Origin: Sclerurus mexicanus
Taxonomy: Eukaryota > Chordata > Aves > Passeriformes > Furnariidae
Length of the DNA: 64,000 bases
Assembly: GCA_013396755.1 (NCBI GenBank)
Contig: VWZF01005807.1
Coordinates: 793,514-857,513, forward strand
Direction of reading: 5' to 3'
This document shows, piece by piece, positions 1 to 12,832 of the stretch. Below the pieces are notes generated by a model, which saw only the letters and a list, made by a program, of their open reading frames with translations, searched no databases and was not told the origin of the DNA. Position 1 is the stretch's first letter. Each line of letters begins with the position of its first letter. The position numbers and the translations under genes are program-made.

Positions 1-3000
1 CCTGTGAGCTCTAGGATACAGAAGCTTTATGTTAATAAAAATCTATTAATCTGAAAGATATTTTTCCCCTTTGTATTTCAATTAGGTACAGTACTGTAGA
101 ATTATGTAAACCAGGAAAATGTTTCCACCTGTAGCATGAATGTAGAAAACTTGATTGTTATTACAGAAGCAGCAAAGTTAAAACATATTTGAAGAGCAAC
201 ACATGCTGTATTGCTATTAAAAGTTCCCCAAATGCTCCTTCTTTAGTGCTATGACTATAATGTATTCAAAGCAGAAATATATACTTCATTACTTGTAGAG
301 GTGTTGGCACTTGCTGCTTTATAGCCAGCAAGAAATAATAGATCATAAAGAACAAGAATGTGTAAAGGAATGAAAAACAGTAACCAAATACACAAACCTA
401 AACCACAATAAGGATATATATACACCTGTTTTAAACATGCATGTGCACCATTTATGTAGAAAGCCTTCAGAATGTGGATGTGATTATTCGTATTTGTCCA
501 GGTTTTGTGAAAATGTTGAACATGGTAAAGATGTAAGATGTAAACATATGTTGATTTTATATTTTGAGCAAAAGAACTGATTAACTTTTCTGTGAATATA
601 GTTTGTGGTGGACAATAAAGAACTGAAACTGTTCAGACATTTAGTATGCAGCATGCTTTCAAAATGGGCATCTTTCATTTTCAAATCATTATAAACTCGC
701 TAGCTAACTATAGTTAGGGTAAAATACTTTGATTCTGACTTTCTTAGTGCTGAATTGGTAAGAACGTATTCTTAGCCAGTGAACGACAGCATTTTTAGCA
801 ACTTACTCTGATAGCATACAGAACGGCTAACTGAATCCAGTAAAAATCTGGGCAGCCAGCATTACTCCTTGTATTCTAATCCCATATGATTATAGTTTTT
901 CCTTTATATTTATAACTAATGGAAGACTTCTCAGGAAGGGGTCCCACTTGCAAAGGAATGTACAAATACATATACATTGTTGGTAATGCTGAACAAAAAA
1001 AAATGGGAAAGAGAAGGGGAGAATGAGTGGGAAACAAGGGCAAAACTAAAGATGAAGGTGCAGGTGAAGACGAAAGAAGCATCATAGAAAGATGTTGGTA
1101 GAATTCAAGGAAGAGAACGTATGAGGCCCTAGTAAGGAAAAATTTGAACAAATTATGAAGAAAAGAGTGGGTAAAGTTTTTAGCAAAGAGGTACTCAGCA
1201 AAGGGTAGAGAAAATCTGGTCAAAATGCTGATATACTCTGAAGGAAGGATTCCTCTACCTGAGATTTAGCCAATGTAGTGAAGTAGGCACATCTTATGTG
1301 TGATTCATCTGATCTATGTTACATGAGGTTCCTAGATAAAAATGTATGTAAAATTTACTTGTTGCCACATCAGTTGTCTTTCTGAACCAACAGCTTTTCT
1401 GAAAACAAGAGATTTTGCAACTTTACCACTTAAACAGCTTTTTTAATCCAGACATTAAACTGTGCAGTGGAGACCTGGACTGAGTCTCTCATAGTGGTCT
1501 TCACATACGTTTACCCTAAAACTCTTCAGAAATGAGTTTGCAGATTTAATGCTTTCAGTCATTTGCAAGTAAGCCTGCAGGAAAATACAGTTTATGCTTG
1601 TGCATTTCTAGAATGCCTATATTGAGTGGTCCTGTATTAAGAGTTGTGAATGTGTAATACCCATCTGAAGACACTTCTTTCTCAGAAAATCAATAGCAAG
1701 TAAAAAAAATGCACCATTTCTTAGCTCAAACTAACTCCTCCCCACTGTACTACTGTTACTGTATCATGAGCAATAGATCAGAACCTCCTGACTTTGGACA
1801 TTAGGTTCTGCTTGAGATTTTCTTACAGAATCAAATCCTGTTTGGATTTTTGTATCAACCACCAGTTTTGGCAAATTCAAAATCTCTAGTATCAAATTTC
1901 TCAGAAATAGATTTTGTTGGTGAATTTCGTACTTATTCTGTTGAAATGTAACTGCTCAAACACATATTCTGAAGCCAGGTATTTTAAGAGTCATGTTTTT
2001 ATCCCCTCTTGCCCATAGTATTACTTCAAGCCATCTAAAAATTAGAGACATACAATTCATATCTTTCAACTTCAGCTGTCTGAAAGTAAATCATGAGCAT
2101 AACCTAATATCTTTGGAAACTCAGTGGAATCTACAGCTGGCAACCCAGAACATCCGTAAAGAAATGTCTAAAATACTTGGATTTTCCCCTATGGTGACAC
2201 TCAGTTCTTTTCTTTGTTGTTTAAGAGTCAAAATTAGACTATAGAAGCTTAAGTAAGACATTGATACTGGGGACTTAATTTTTTGAAGTGAATCTTATCC
2301 CTAACTCTATAGCTACAAATACTGCTATTCCAATTTAGTATACTTTAAACTCATTTTGTACAGATAAAGAGATCAGATGAGCAAGGCAGCAGACAAGCAG
2401 GCCCAAAGCAAAGCTGAAGGAATTATAATTTGGTTTCAAGTTAACATTAATGTTTTTTTCTGTCTTTATTCTTTCCAAACAGTCTTTTCTGTTTTCTCTG
2501 ATCTTCTTACTTGCTTGTTAGGTGCTGTATGACAATTGCAGCTGTAAAAAAGCCTAGTGAAGCATATGTGAATGCAAATAGTCATCTTAGTGACACTAAT
2601 AATGGAATATAATGCTAGTGAAGCCAAAAATGTATTACACAATTTTATAATACACTTTGATTTTACATAGGTGAATTAAGGACAATGTGTATAATGAATG
2701 TACTGAACACTTTTTTTTTTTTTTTGGTACTCAAAATGTTCCAGCTGCTGAAGTCTGAAATAGTGCTGTTCTACTAAGCTTTCAATGAACTATTTCAACA
2801 TAACATTAAAAGAAGAATAGTACTAGAATAAAAACTGGTGGGTTTTTTATTATTATTTTATTTTAGATCCCCTCTGTGACACCTGAGGCTAATAACAGAG
2901 TACTCACATTTATTTTCTCTCTCAGAAGTAAAATTATTTGAATATTATTTTTATTCAATGTTTTATGATAGTGATTTCAATATAGAAAAATGGATCAAGA

Positions 3001-3995
3001 GGTAGCCCAGAAAAATGAATCTCTTGCATTCTTTCTAGAACATGCCACCAGGGAAAAGTACTCTAAATTTGATCAAACATGTTTGAGCAGCATGCACAAA
3101 TACTTTCTGTGTTATGAACGAGCATCAGGATCCTCTAAAACAGAAATTACTTTATATGATAGTTCCTTTTAGGTAGTTGCACAACTAATTGTAATGTTAA
3201 ACTTGAGCAAGCTCACTGAACTGAATAATAACTAACTAAAATTAGTGAAAGCATGCCTAGGGCAAAGTGTAGCTTTTTACATATCTTTTAACTTTGTTTG
3301 GCTTTTCCTCTGAAAATTATGAGACCAAGAAGGTCCTAACAAAACCACATTTCCAAGGCTATGTAAAATACAGGCTTGTAAGACTGCTTTTCTTCAGTGA
3401 TGTTATTCTTTTTCAACACCCTTTCCTGATATTTATTATGGACTAGTTACTGAGAAGTTTTCTGGGAAGCTGTAGCTATACTGTTCTATGTGTGTAGAAA
3501 ACCTCCCACTTTAAAACATACATACCTACAAGAAACTGTTGTAACAGCAGCTTATGATTTACATAGGTTAAGAAAAACAGGAAAAAGCATATGTTGTAAG
3601 CAATTATCAGGCAATTACAGTCGTCAGTATATATTCTCAACTGCAGCTCCAAATACACTGATTTTGTGTTTGTCTCTTAAGGGCTAGTATAGATAGCTGA
3701 TGATCTGGGGGGAAAAAATGAAGAAATATAAAAAAAAAATGTTATAGCTACTAAATTGAAGGGAAAACAGTATCCTAGAATTTACAGCTGAACCTAAACC
3801 AGTCCCTAGGAAAAAATTCAGTATCCAGTGTAGGTGGGTATAGATATTTCAATGAAACTGAAGTCTAAAGATTAACCTTCTCTCCTACTTCCTCTAGTGA
3901 CTTTCAAGTGCAGAATACATGCAGTAGTAGTGGTGGTTTTTAATCTCAGAGTTCCAGTCATGCCTAGAAATCTGATCCTCACTAGAATATTGTTG
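1..3995. other. Unique AT-rich non-coding DNA
   Basis: No gene or recognisable mobile element is visible. The stretch holds ordinary AT-rich avian background with short homopolymers, the clearest being a run of 16 T at 2711-2726. A 115-codon open frame on the minus strand at 876-1223 reflects a purine-rich plus strand (about 990-1210), which removes stop codons from its complement. It reads as low-complexity S/L/F/P-rich protein with no family signature, so I do not call it a gene. Confidence 0.6.
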
Positions 3996-4000
3996 TTTGA

Positions 4001-4180
4001 GACATAGAATCATAGAACAGTATGAGTTGGAAGGAACCTTTAAAGGTTATCTAGTCCTGCAGACAACAGGCATATCTTCAATGAGATCGGTTACTCAGAG
4101 TCCCCTCCACCCTGACTTTGAATATTTCCAGGGATGGGGCGTCTACCATGTTTCTGGGAAACCTGTTCCAGGATTTACAA
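4001..4180 (-). mobile_element. CR1 non-LTR retrotransposon, 3' end fragment
   Basis: The plus strand starts with a CATAGAATCATAGAA tail, the reverse complement of the short tandem repeat that ends CR1 elements. It continues with the family-typical TTGGAAGGAACCTTTAAAGGTTAT and a diverged stretch ending in 'ACCTGTTCCAGGAT'. The element is therefore on the minus strand and keeps only about its last 180 bases, which is usual for CR1 because reverse transcription starts at the 3' end and often aborts. It has no coding capacity of its own. A 62-codon plus-strand open frame that covers it is antisense to the element and has no meaning. Confidence 0.9.
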
Positions 4181-4184
4181 TGTG

Positions 4185-7100
4185 AGTTTAGGAGACACTG
4201 AGTAGACTAGTGAGTACGGTCAAAATAAATGAATCCAACAATATTTAAGGGAATTAAATTGATCAAGGAAAACTGCCTAATTTTCTGTATAGGCTCGATA
4301 GGAGATGCTTGTGTGGCAAAGTAAGAGGTTTAAAACATGCACCTTCATGCAAAAATATCTGAAGGTGAAGAGTCTGATTAAACCTAGTCTTCAAAATGGC
4401 ATGCTATAGTTCAAATTGAAATCAAGTGTTTGAAGTCCGAATAGTAATGCATGTTGTTGCATGTGCATTCAAGTCACATTGAGTAATAATACCTCTACCT
4501 TATATTGCTAGTGGGCTTCATTTTATCCACAGTAGCAAAGGAAAGGAAGAAGGAAAATTGAGTTATTTCCAAACATTCTAATGAATTTTACTAACAGTTT
4601 TAAAGAAATGTTATGTACTCCTTTAATAGTTAAAAAAAAAAAAAAAGGAAAAGAAAAAAAGAGAAATCTGATTTTTCTAACAACTTTGGTGAGCCGTGAG
4701 ATCAAAATGAGTAGTAGATGCTAGTGACTTTCTACACCATTCTGTATTGATCCTATATTGTTACAGCCATACTCCAGTATGGATAAGCCTGCAGTGGAAG
4801 ACATCACAGTTGTGCATAAGTGGCACTATGTGGGAATTGCTTTAAGAAATCATAGATACTTCTTATGCAAAACAGAAAGCAGACATATTTTCACAGGATT
4901 TTATTTGTGTAGTCAGTGTCTTTCTCCTTCAATGTTGTTTGCTCAAGTATAAAAAATTTCTTGAGCTTCAATGCTCCAGGAGTTTGTTTCATTCTCCAGT
5001 TTAATCCTGTGTTCAGAGCAACATTAAAGTTTTTATCCTGGGAGATTTTAAAGTTTTATTTTTCTAACCATTTGTTTGTCGATTGGGTAAGAGAAGTTAG
5101 ATGTAAAATTACTATATTTTAATTAGTAAAATGTAATATCTCTGTACTGGAGATGCAGGATGCCCTTATTCTACTTACTTTCATCAAAAATTGTAGTTAT
5201 TCAAGAACACATAATTAGCTTGTTTTAATCTTATCATTTTCAGAGGCATACTACAGTAATTGGCTTTCTTTCCTCTCCTTTTTAGTTAGAAGATTGCTAA
5301 AGGATCAATGGAGAATACATTTTTCTATTCTACAGCATCAATTACAGTGACCCTGGGTGTAAATTTATTGATTTTTCTTATTAGAAGATTATCACCAGTT
5401 ATTCACAGCATGGTGTTTATTAATTAGTAAGGAAAATAAGGATTAATTTGTGAAAAATCTTCCTTTTAAGTTCTCTACCTAGTGCATTCATAGCTATATG
5501 AGATCTCCTAATTGTATTCTGCCTCCATGAATTACCATGAAGTATTTCATACCCTATTACGTTTTTTCCTGTCATTCTGAAAAAATAAAGGTACAGAATT
5601 ATGTCAGCTACAGTTCTGAGGTATAAAAATTGTCCATTTGGGCTATTGACCTACAGAAACTGTACAAGTCTCCTGCATTTTATTGTCATGATGTAGGCGT
5701 TATTCTGACAGGAAATAAATTGGATGGAATGGAATGCTAAAACTGAAAGCATACCCAAAAATAAGCCCAAACCCAAAAACAAACAACAAAGAAGTAGGAA
5801 ACAGGCACTTACTGAGTTCTCTCTTAGGCACAGCTCAACCTTCCTGTTATCCCTGCAGAAGGCATGCCAGGTAGATAGAAGGAAACTAGCTTTTTACTTA
5901 AGTCTTACTGATCAGAATTATGGAAGGCTCAGGGAGAAGAGAGGAAAAATCAGTAGATTATTAATTTTTTCTGGTTTTTTTTTCCATTAATTTGATTCCT
6001 CCTCAGTAGTTTTTTTGGTTTTTTTTAAATTAAAAGAGGTGTTATCCCAGCTAAGACCTGCAGTCTGCCTGTGGATGGGGAATCTTGACACTCTAGTCCA
6101 TGACGCATTAATTAGCGGGTGAATGGAAGTAGATTAAATATTTAAAAGAACACACAATAATATTTTTTTCCTGTGGAGTACATGACTAATAACACATTCA
6201 AGATGTGTAAATAGTATTTGTATTAAAATTTAATACCTCATTTGTAGGGCCCTGTTAAGTTAAAACAATTTTGTTTATCGAGACAAAGTGTGTTGAGTAT
6301 CAATTTATAACAATTACAATGAAGAAATTATTTCTGGGTTCAAGAAGAGAGCACAAAAATCTATTCATTGGTCAGGCTTAGTCTTTCAATTTTCATGTAT
6401 GGGAAGAAAAATATTTTATAAAAGATGAAATTAATTATATTTTGAATAAGATACACATAAAATCTAGATATTCAAGAATTTATCAATAACTTTTGGGGTT
6501 TGTGGGGGTTCTTGAGGGGAAAAATTCTATATTAATATCAAAAATCTTTAGGTTTGTGAATGTGAATGTTTTATTAGAATGTGAATTCTAATAATAATGT
6601 GAAGAAATCATTTCAGTGTCAAAAATTCAGCCTTTCCAGCAAAGATACAATATTTTTTCTGCAGTTTTGCTTGAATAAAAGTCCAGCACAAAGGACATAT
6701 AAGTATGGACAATTTTTAATACAGAAGAGTAAATTACTATTCAGTTGAATAATTGTATGCGAAATGCAGTAAAAAATAGTTTTTACAAGTGATTTATAAT
6801 GAAACTAAAATTCAGTCTTGAAGTAGAAACATAGGATCTTACATTCAGCAGCAACAGAGGATATTGCTGTAATAAATTTTTATTCCTTTTATCAAGTAAG
6901 GTGGTAATTCAGTCCTGAAGACCGTGCATGGTATCAGCAGAACCTTCTGATGGAATCAAATTCCATGTTATTGGACACATTAACATTAGGGTTACCATTG
7001 TCTATGTATTTTCCACATTGTATTTTGCTTGGTTTACTAATCAGAATGAGGTGCTCGAGCAGAGCTCTGAAGGTCAAAGCTAGTCATATTCTATTACATA

Positions 7101-7375
7101 CATCATTACCAACATCATTGATTCTTGAAGTGGATTTTTACTTTTCATTCAAATACAGTATTATTATTGATGATTATGTGAAAAGCAAAAGGTAGATGTT
7201 GATTTCTGACTAGCTTTATTCATGCAATATAGTCAGTAGAGTTAACATTAAAATCTCCATTAACCTCAGTGGTATTAATATTGATGGTTTTATAGAATAT
7301 AATGTTAGATGATTCACGAAGTACAAGTGTGTTTTTATAAAACATACATGGAAACATTACCATATTTAAATCTTC
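4185..7375. other. Unique AT-rich non-coding DNA
   Basis: No gene or repeat family recognised. A 15-base A run lies at 4632-4646. An open frame of 88 codons at 5724-5990 begins in an A/C-rich low-complexity stretch and does not resemble a known protein. The sequence is otherwise unremarkable. Confidence 0.55.
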
Positions 7376-7378
7376 ATA

Positions 7379-8100
7379 ACATCATAGGATCATTAAGGTT
7401 GGAAAAGACCCCCAAGATCATTGAATCCAACATTTGATGAAACATTACCATGCCAACTAAACCATAGCACTAAGTGCCACATCCATGTATTTCTTGAACA
7501 CATCCAGGGATGGTGACTCCACCACCTTCTTGGGCCCATTCTAAATGCTTAGCCATCTTTTCAGTGAAAAAATTCTTCCTGATATCTAACCTGAACCTGC
7601 CTGGCACAGCTTAAGTCTATGTCCTCTTGTTCTGCTGGTAGTTCCCTGGGAGAAAAGACCAACCCCCACTTCACTACTAACTCCTTTCACGTTGTTGTAG
7701 AGAACGATAAGGTTCTGCCAGCTGTTGACCAGCACCCGCAGGTCCTTTTCCACCAGAGAGCTGTCCAGCCACTCATCCCCACTCAATCACTGTAGTGCTT
7801 CATGTGTTGTTATGACCTAAGGACAGTACCCAGCACTTTGCCTTGTTGAAATTCATGCCATTCGTCTTGGTCCATTGATCCAGCCTGTCCAGATCCCTCT
7901 ACAGAGGCTTCCTACCCTCCAGAAGATTGATACTCCTGCCCAGGTTAGTGTACTTGATCCCCTCTTCCAGATCATTGATAAAGATGTTAAACTGGACTAG
8001 CCCCAATACTGAGCTCTGGGGAACATCATTCGTGACCAGTAACCAACTGGATGTAACTCCATTCACTACCACTCTCTGGGCCCAGCTGTCCAGACAGTGA
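7379..8100 (-). mobile_element. CR1 retrotransposon, ORF2 C-terminal part plus 3' end
   Basis: The 3' tail lies at 7380 (CATAGGATCATT on the plus strand) and the element extends leftwards in its own sense, that is towards higher plus coordinates. On the minus strand, 7899-8100 encodes part of the CR1 reverse transcriptase: the palm motif around 'PQSSVLG', then 'FNIFINDLEEGI', then 'LGRSINLLEGRK'. In intact CR1 ORF2 the catalytic FADD box lies between 'GI.CT' and 'LGRS'. Here these two pieces are directly joined (about 7944-7950), so the catalytic aspartates are missing. A second open piece at 7586-7786 runs from 'WLDSSLVEKDL' straight into 'LYNNVKG', 'VGLFSQ' and 'TRGHRLKL', whereas the family has a long segment between the first two. 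Both losses keep the frame. The plus strand also shows the non-coding 3' part (7380-7580). The copy is dead, 5'-truncated and internally deleted. Confidence 0.92.
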
Positions 8101-8134
8101 GCATGTAGCTGCATGTTCTGAAAGAGTAATGTCC

Positions 8135-8310
8135 TCAAATGTAAGGGATAGTCAAACACTGGAACAAGACAATTAGAAAGAGTGAAACATCTTTTACAGG
8201 AGGAATGAGTTTAAAAAATACAGGTATTTTTGCTTCAGTTAAGAAAGATGAATTTGATGACTTTATAAATCTTGGGGACCATTCCAATCCTACATCACTG
8301 GGAACTGACA
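8135..8310 (+). mobile_element. Decayed CR1-like 3' end, opposite orientation
   Basis: The stretch 'ATAGTCAAACACTGGAACAA' near 8147-8166 matches the sense-strand phrase typical of CR1 3' regions (single hit, 'aacactggaacaggttgcc' in the family). The stretch around 8273-8300 (GGGGACCATTCCAATCCTAC) resembles the 'ggtcccttccaacccta' block that precedes the CR1 tail. The middle part is too diverged to recognise. If real, this is an old sense-oriented copy lying head-to-head with the antisense CR1 just before it. The call rests on two short similarities only. Confidence 0.4.
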
Positions 8311-8329
8311 TATGCTTCAAAGAAATCAG

Positions 8330-9920
8330 TTTCTAAATCCTCATTAATTCAGTAGTGCTAATAAAGCCATTAATCCACTTCTCTGTCCTTCCACTTATGA
8401 ATAGCCTAGACTTTTGAAACTCTTAATCTAGAAAATAGCAAATTCAAAATGACTTGCAAATTGTTCCTGGACAGTACTCTATCTGGAACTACTACTTCAA
8501 GATGAACAGATGGCATATTTTACAAATCCATTTATTAGCAATAAAGATTTAGAAATAATATTTTCTAAGGTGTAGATGAAAAACATAGTATAAACAGCAA
8601 CTGGAATTGGTAATGTGTGCATGGAATACATGTTTAAAAAATTGTTGTATAAGAAATACTTTATTTCAGGTAAGCATAAAAAAGTCCTCAAATTACTGTA
8701 AATATACATGTCCTCTGAAGAGTTTTCTCACCAACATTAAAGTCTGATGTCCAGACAGGATCTTCAGAATTACTTCAAATTGGCTTCAAAGAGAATAAGA
8801 ATGGAAAGAAAGGATTTTTTTTTCCTAAGCTCCTAACCAGGAAGTCTTATACACTTACTTTTATATAAAACCAAACGCATCACTAATATTAAGAGGATAT
8901 CCATTAAAAATAAAAATGAAAATTTGCCTTCTTCCTGTGCAAAGATCAATGCTGCAACACCCCAGTATTTGGTAGAATACTGTGGTATGCAAAACACTTT
9001 TATTAAGTATTAACAATTCTGTATTAGTTTGGGAGCTTTTCCAAATATATGGGCTTCTAGAAAATATCAAGTGTCTAAGAATACATGCAAGTATTAAATA
9101 TATTGCTCTTCTTTCTTTACAAATGACGTGAAGACTACTTTGGAAAGCAGGAAAATAGGAACAGGAAATAGGAGAAAAGATTCTTCACTTGATCCTTGTC
9201 CTTAGAAATATAGCTGTAATATTTTATTGTTTCATGTGCAGTAAGTGATTGCAATTAATGCTTTCCTAAAGATGACTGCAGTGTAGATTACACTTACAAG
9301 CATACAGAACTTCTCAACAGCTTCATCTCGCTTGAAATTAGGAAGCTCATAAAATTAATGACCATAAACTAAAAATACAGATAGACTGCAAAAAGAGATA
9401 ATGAAATTGCACACACATACAAAAAAAAGTCTATAAAATTGGGCAGTCTTGAAGAGAGTATTTTTGTAAAAAAATTAGTTGAAGTATTGAAATATTTTAT
9501 ACTCCTTTCCACCTACAAATTTCAGTATTTTAAGTCAAATTCCACTGAATTTAAGAAGGTTGGGTGTACTGTGAGGCAAAAGGAAAGACAAGTGAATCTG
9601 CAATTAATCATTTTGTGGACAAAGATATTTAATATATATAATTATGATGGTTTTCACCCACTAAGTCTCCATCTAAGGATGGAAGATTACTACAGAACTA
9701 ATTAAAAATATTATTAGAGGTATATAGGCACTAACTCATTATTGTCAACTACAACAATGGGCTTAAGTACCTGTGAGAATCTAGACTGAAGTGCTAAGTT
9801 CTTATCACATCTAGAAAACAAAACAAACCTCATTAGTTACATTGGTTTGTGTTCAGGAAGAACTAATATGTTCTTCATCTGATAGCATTTTGCCCCTTTT
9901 TAAATAATTTTTTCCTGAGG
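8330..9920. other. Unique AT-rich non-coding DNA
   Basis: Nothing recognisable. Several 60-90 codon open frames occur on both strands, as expected by chance at this base composition. Confidence 0.5.
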
Positions 9921-9924
9921 TGCC

Positions 9925-10105
9925 ACCATCTAGGCCAGCCTCCAGTTTAAAGTAGGATTATCACCAACACTGCATCAGCTTGCTGACTGGCTCAAAGGGT
10001 GGAGATGCCACAACTGCTGTAGGTAATGTCTGCACTAAGTTAATTGAGAAACTTTTCCCAGACAATTGGGCATTTGGCCAAGATTCCCAATCTGACTGCA
10101 CAGTG
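9925..10105 (-). mobile_element. Probable old CR1 fragment
   Basis: Plus-strand phrases 'CAGCCTCCAGTTTAAAG', 'CTGCATCAGCTTGCT' and 'GGTGGAGATGCCACAACT' follow each other in the order and spacing seen in the antisense of CR1 3' regions, where they appear as 'gatggagattccacaacc' and similar. The tail repeat is missing and divergence is high, so this is a fragment of an old copy. The right boundary is uncertain because similarity fades after about 10060. Confidence 0.5.
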
Positions 10106-10470
10106 TGGAGAAATCAATTAACTCTCTTTTTTGTCTTTCTCCTCTGTCCCAGCAGCTTCCAAAGGATTTGAAGTCTGTTCTTGTTAAGTCCAGAGTTATC
10201 TTTCCAGCTTTTGCTTAAAGGGGATAGACCAGCTAACAGCCAGCACAGCCCTAGTTGCTGTCTCTTGAGAGTGTCTGTCACTTCTCTGAGAGCAGTGGAT
10301 CAGAAGGAACATTATCCCTCTTTGACGCCTCTAGTAATTGAGAAGTTTGGAAGTTGTCACCCACACATCCTGGAGACTTCCAGGACCGCTGACATGAGTG
10401 TGTGCTGCTCTCAGAGCTAGCAGAGGTCAGGCACAGTTCAGAACAGCTGCTTCAGATATCTGGCTGATGT
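10106..10470. other. GC-richer unrecognised stretch
   Basis: This stretch is visibly richer in G+C than its surroundings. It follows a pyrimidine-rich run ending in CCCAG at about 10125-10151 that looks like a splice acceptor. Open frames of 63 and 79 codons lie at 9980-10171 and 10181-10420 on the plus strand but match no family I know. It could be the flank of the old repeat before it, an unknown repeat, or an unrecognised transcribed segment. I cannot decide from the sequence. Confidence 0.3.
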
Positions 10471-12830
10471 GGTTTAGAACGTAAGAGAATATAACAGTGA
10501 GGATGTCAACCATTTCAATCAAGTGTCCTTGTAGCCAAAAACCAAATGCATCTGAGCAGTCCTTTATTAAAACAGATTACTAAGCTATTGTGGTTCTAGA
10601 GCAAATTTTGTTGATTTTTGAACAAGAGCAATGCCATTCAAAAGTTTAAAAATTTCTAAATTTTCTTTCTCTCCTGAAAAGCTGTCTAATGAAGGATCAA
10701 TACATACACTGTTTCTAAAGATTAAATTGGCACTTAGACAAGAAAAGTATTTTCAGCTAAACTGAGTTCCTAGGAACACAATTCAATATTAAAATAGGTA
10801 CTATTTTTACTGGTGCTGTCAAATTTTGTAAAATGATAATGGCCAATGTTTTCACTACTGATCTTAGTGATTGTTTTGCAAATTGGAGCATAAATCTAGA
10901 AAATGTGCTGGATTTGTATTTTTGTAAAGTTGTTTATAATTTAAATAACTGAAAAAAAAAGTCTATGAAGATGTTAATGCCTGAGTTTTTGGACAAAAAT
11001 ATTCAAAAGCAGATGCTCCCAGGTATCATCCTTGGACTATTGCCGAGGTCAGTTCCAGTTTGGATTATTTACTATACATGTGTCTGTAATTCAGAATTTT
11101 ATCATGGAGGGATTGCTCTAACATGCACATTAGCCAGTTCAGAAGGGATTGCTCTAACATGCACATTAGCCAGTTCAGAAAAGGATGATTGTTCTTGAAT
11201 CAGTGGTCTTTGCTCTCAGCATTTATGCATTGCTAAGTTGGGCTCCTAATGAGATATGTATTGTGATTGAGAATTATTATTTGCTGAACTTTCCAGTAGG
11301 TATTGAAAAATAATGATCAAATAAAAAATTAAACGAAAAAATATAATATTTTTCATGTACTGTCTGTACAAGTATCTGAAAAACTAGGGACAAAGTGAGA
11401 AGGTTTGGGGAAGGAGAAATACTAAAAGACTTTTTTCATACTTCATATTCAGGGCCAAGGACTTTATACAGCTGATTTCCAGTATTGGAACAAAGGTTTG
11501 CTTGACACTTGGGTTTTCCTGTTTACATTCAAATCCAAGCAGGGATGGAAGAAACAGAGTAACAAGGGATAGGTACCTTTTCCTAAGTTAGTGCTTAAGC
11601 ATTAATTTCCAGAAGCAACTTTTTCTTTCTCTGGAAACATCCTCTGTAACAACTGCAGCCTATGCAAAGTCAAGTCTGATAATCCTATTTTTGGTCCCCA
11701 CTGGATGGTGATTGCCATTTGTGTTGCAAGTTATGTACAAGAGTTCAGTATCATTAAGATGCAGAGAGTTCTGCCCAGTCCTTGAAAAGTTACCTTGAAC
11801 AAGCCCACATCATGGCATATATGACACTATTTTCTGTTTGATTTAACTCCATCTGAATGAGTTTTTGGAAACAGTGAAAACCCCGTGCCAGGGTAGCTCT
11901 TAGTGTGAAGGCCACATTAAGACATGAAGAGAAGTGTACTGGACTTTAAAAAGTAAATGATGCTTTAGAAGAAATTAGATGGTATGTAATACCATCATGG
12001 GTGTCATGTTGCAAAGATCATTCTTTACTCCTGGAAAATTACTGAAATACACTCTGGGGTTTACACTGATAACATTCCTGTTTAGTTTATCCTTTAAAAA
12101 TAAACTTTGTTGTTTAAGATGATTGGGACTGAGATGGTACATACATACACAATTTTTAGTAATACTTTAAAAAGTAGATAAGTTTAGATGAGTCATTCAT
12201 GGCTTGATTTCCTTCTCACATTTTGTTAATCAGAGCATTACCAATAACAGAACAGAAATTGCGATTTAAGAGCAGAAATTGCTCTGTGTTAAATACTGCT
12301 CTGATAAATGCCTGCTCTTTTTATTTTGACAAAAGTAATGCCTTCAGCTGGCATACATACTGACATTCCAAGAAAAATGGTTAAAATTGGTTGCTTTGCT
12401 TTATAGGAAGTGGAGGATCTTTCCTTATTTTCCTGCCAAAAGAATGGTTTGTAAGAGTCTTCATTTTGCCATCCTCTGGGTCTATTCAGACCTTGCATAA
12501 ATGGGAAAATAGGAGTTAAGTTAATGTAATGAATAAACTGAAGGTAATCACTGAATTAATGAGGTAGTTGCAAATTAATTAGCTCAATAGAGTTAGACCA
12601 CTTAAACTAGGTGTGAATTTAGCTGATTTTGTTTAGATAAATCTTAGAAATAAATTGAATCCAAAAGAAAAAAAAACAAACAACTCAAATAAATAAACTA
12701 ACTAAAGAACTTTGATGATAATAGATATCCATGGCAAGGTCCACATGTTTCCTTAATGATTATCTTCTTGGCATTAATGTTTAAGGGTTTGGGTTTTTTT
12801 AATGGACCTAATTTATTTTCAGTTTCTGTA
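10471..12830. other. Unique AT-rich non-coding DNA with one tandem duplication
   Basis: No gene or transposon recognised. The only distinct structure is the duplicated 36-bp unit at 11109-11180, listed separately. Confidence 0.5.
11109..11180. repeat. Perfect tandem duplication, 2 x 36 bp
   Basis: The unit that begins GGGATTGCTCTAACATGC occupies 11109-11144 and is repeated without a single mismatch at 11145-11180. A plus-strand open frame (10965-11198) simply reads through it and so contains the same 12-residue block twice. Absence of any difference suggests a recent event, or a polymorphic or assembly-generated duplication. Confidence 0.97.
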
Positions 12831-12832
12831 CT

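Noticed and set aside
876..1223. 115-codon minus-strand open frame
   Set aside because: It is antisense to a purine-rich stretch, which depletes stops. The product is S/L/F/P-rich low complexity without any family signature, and about one or two frames of this length are expected by chance in the window.
7899..8159. Minus-strand 86-codon frame as a host gene
   Set aside because: Its sequence is CR1 reverse transcriptase, so it belongs to the retrotransposon; the first residues come from flanking DNA.
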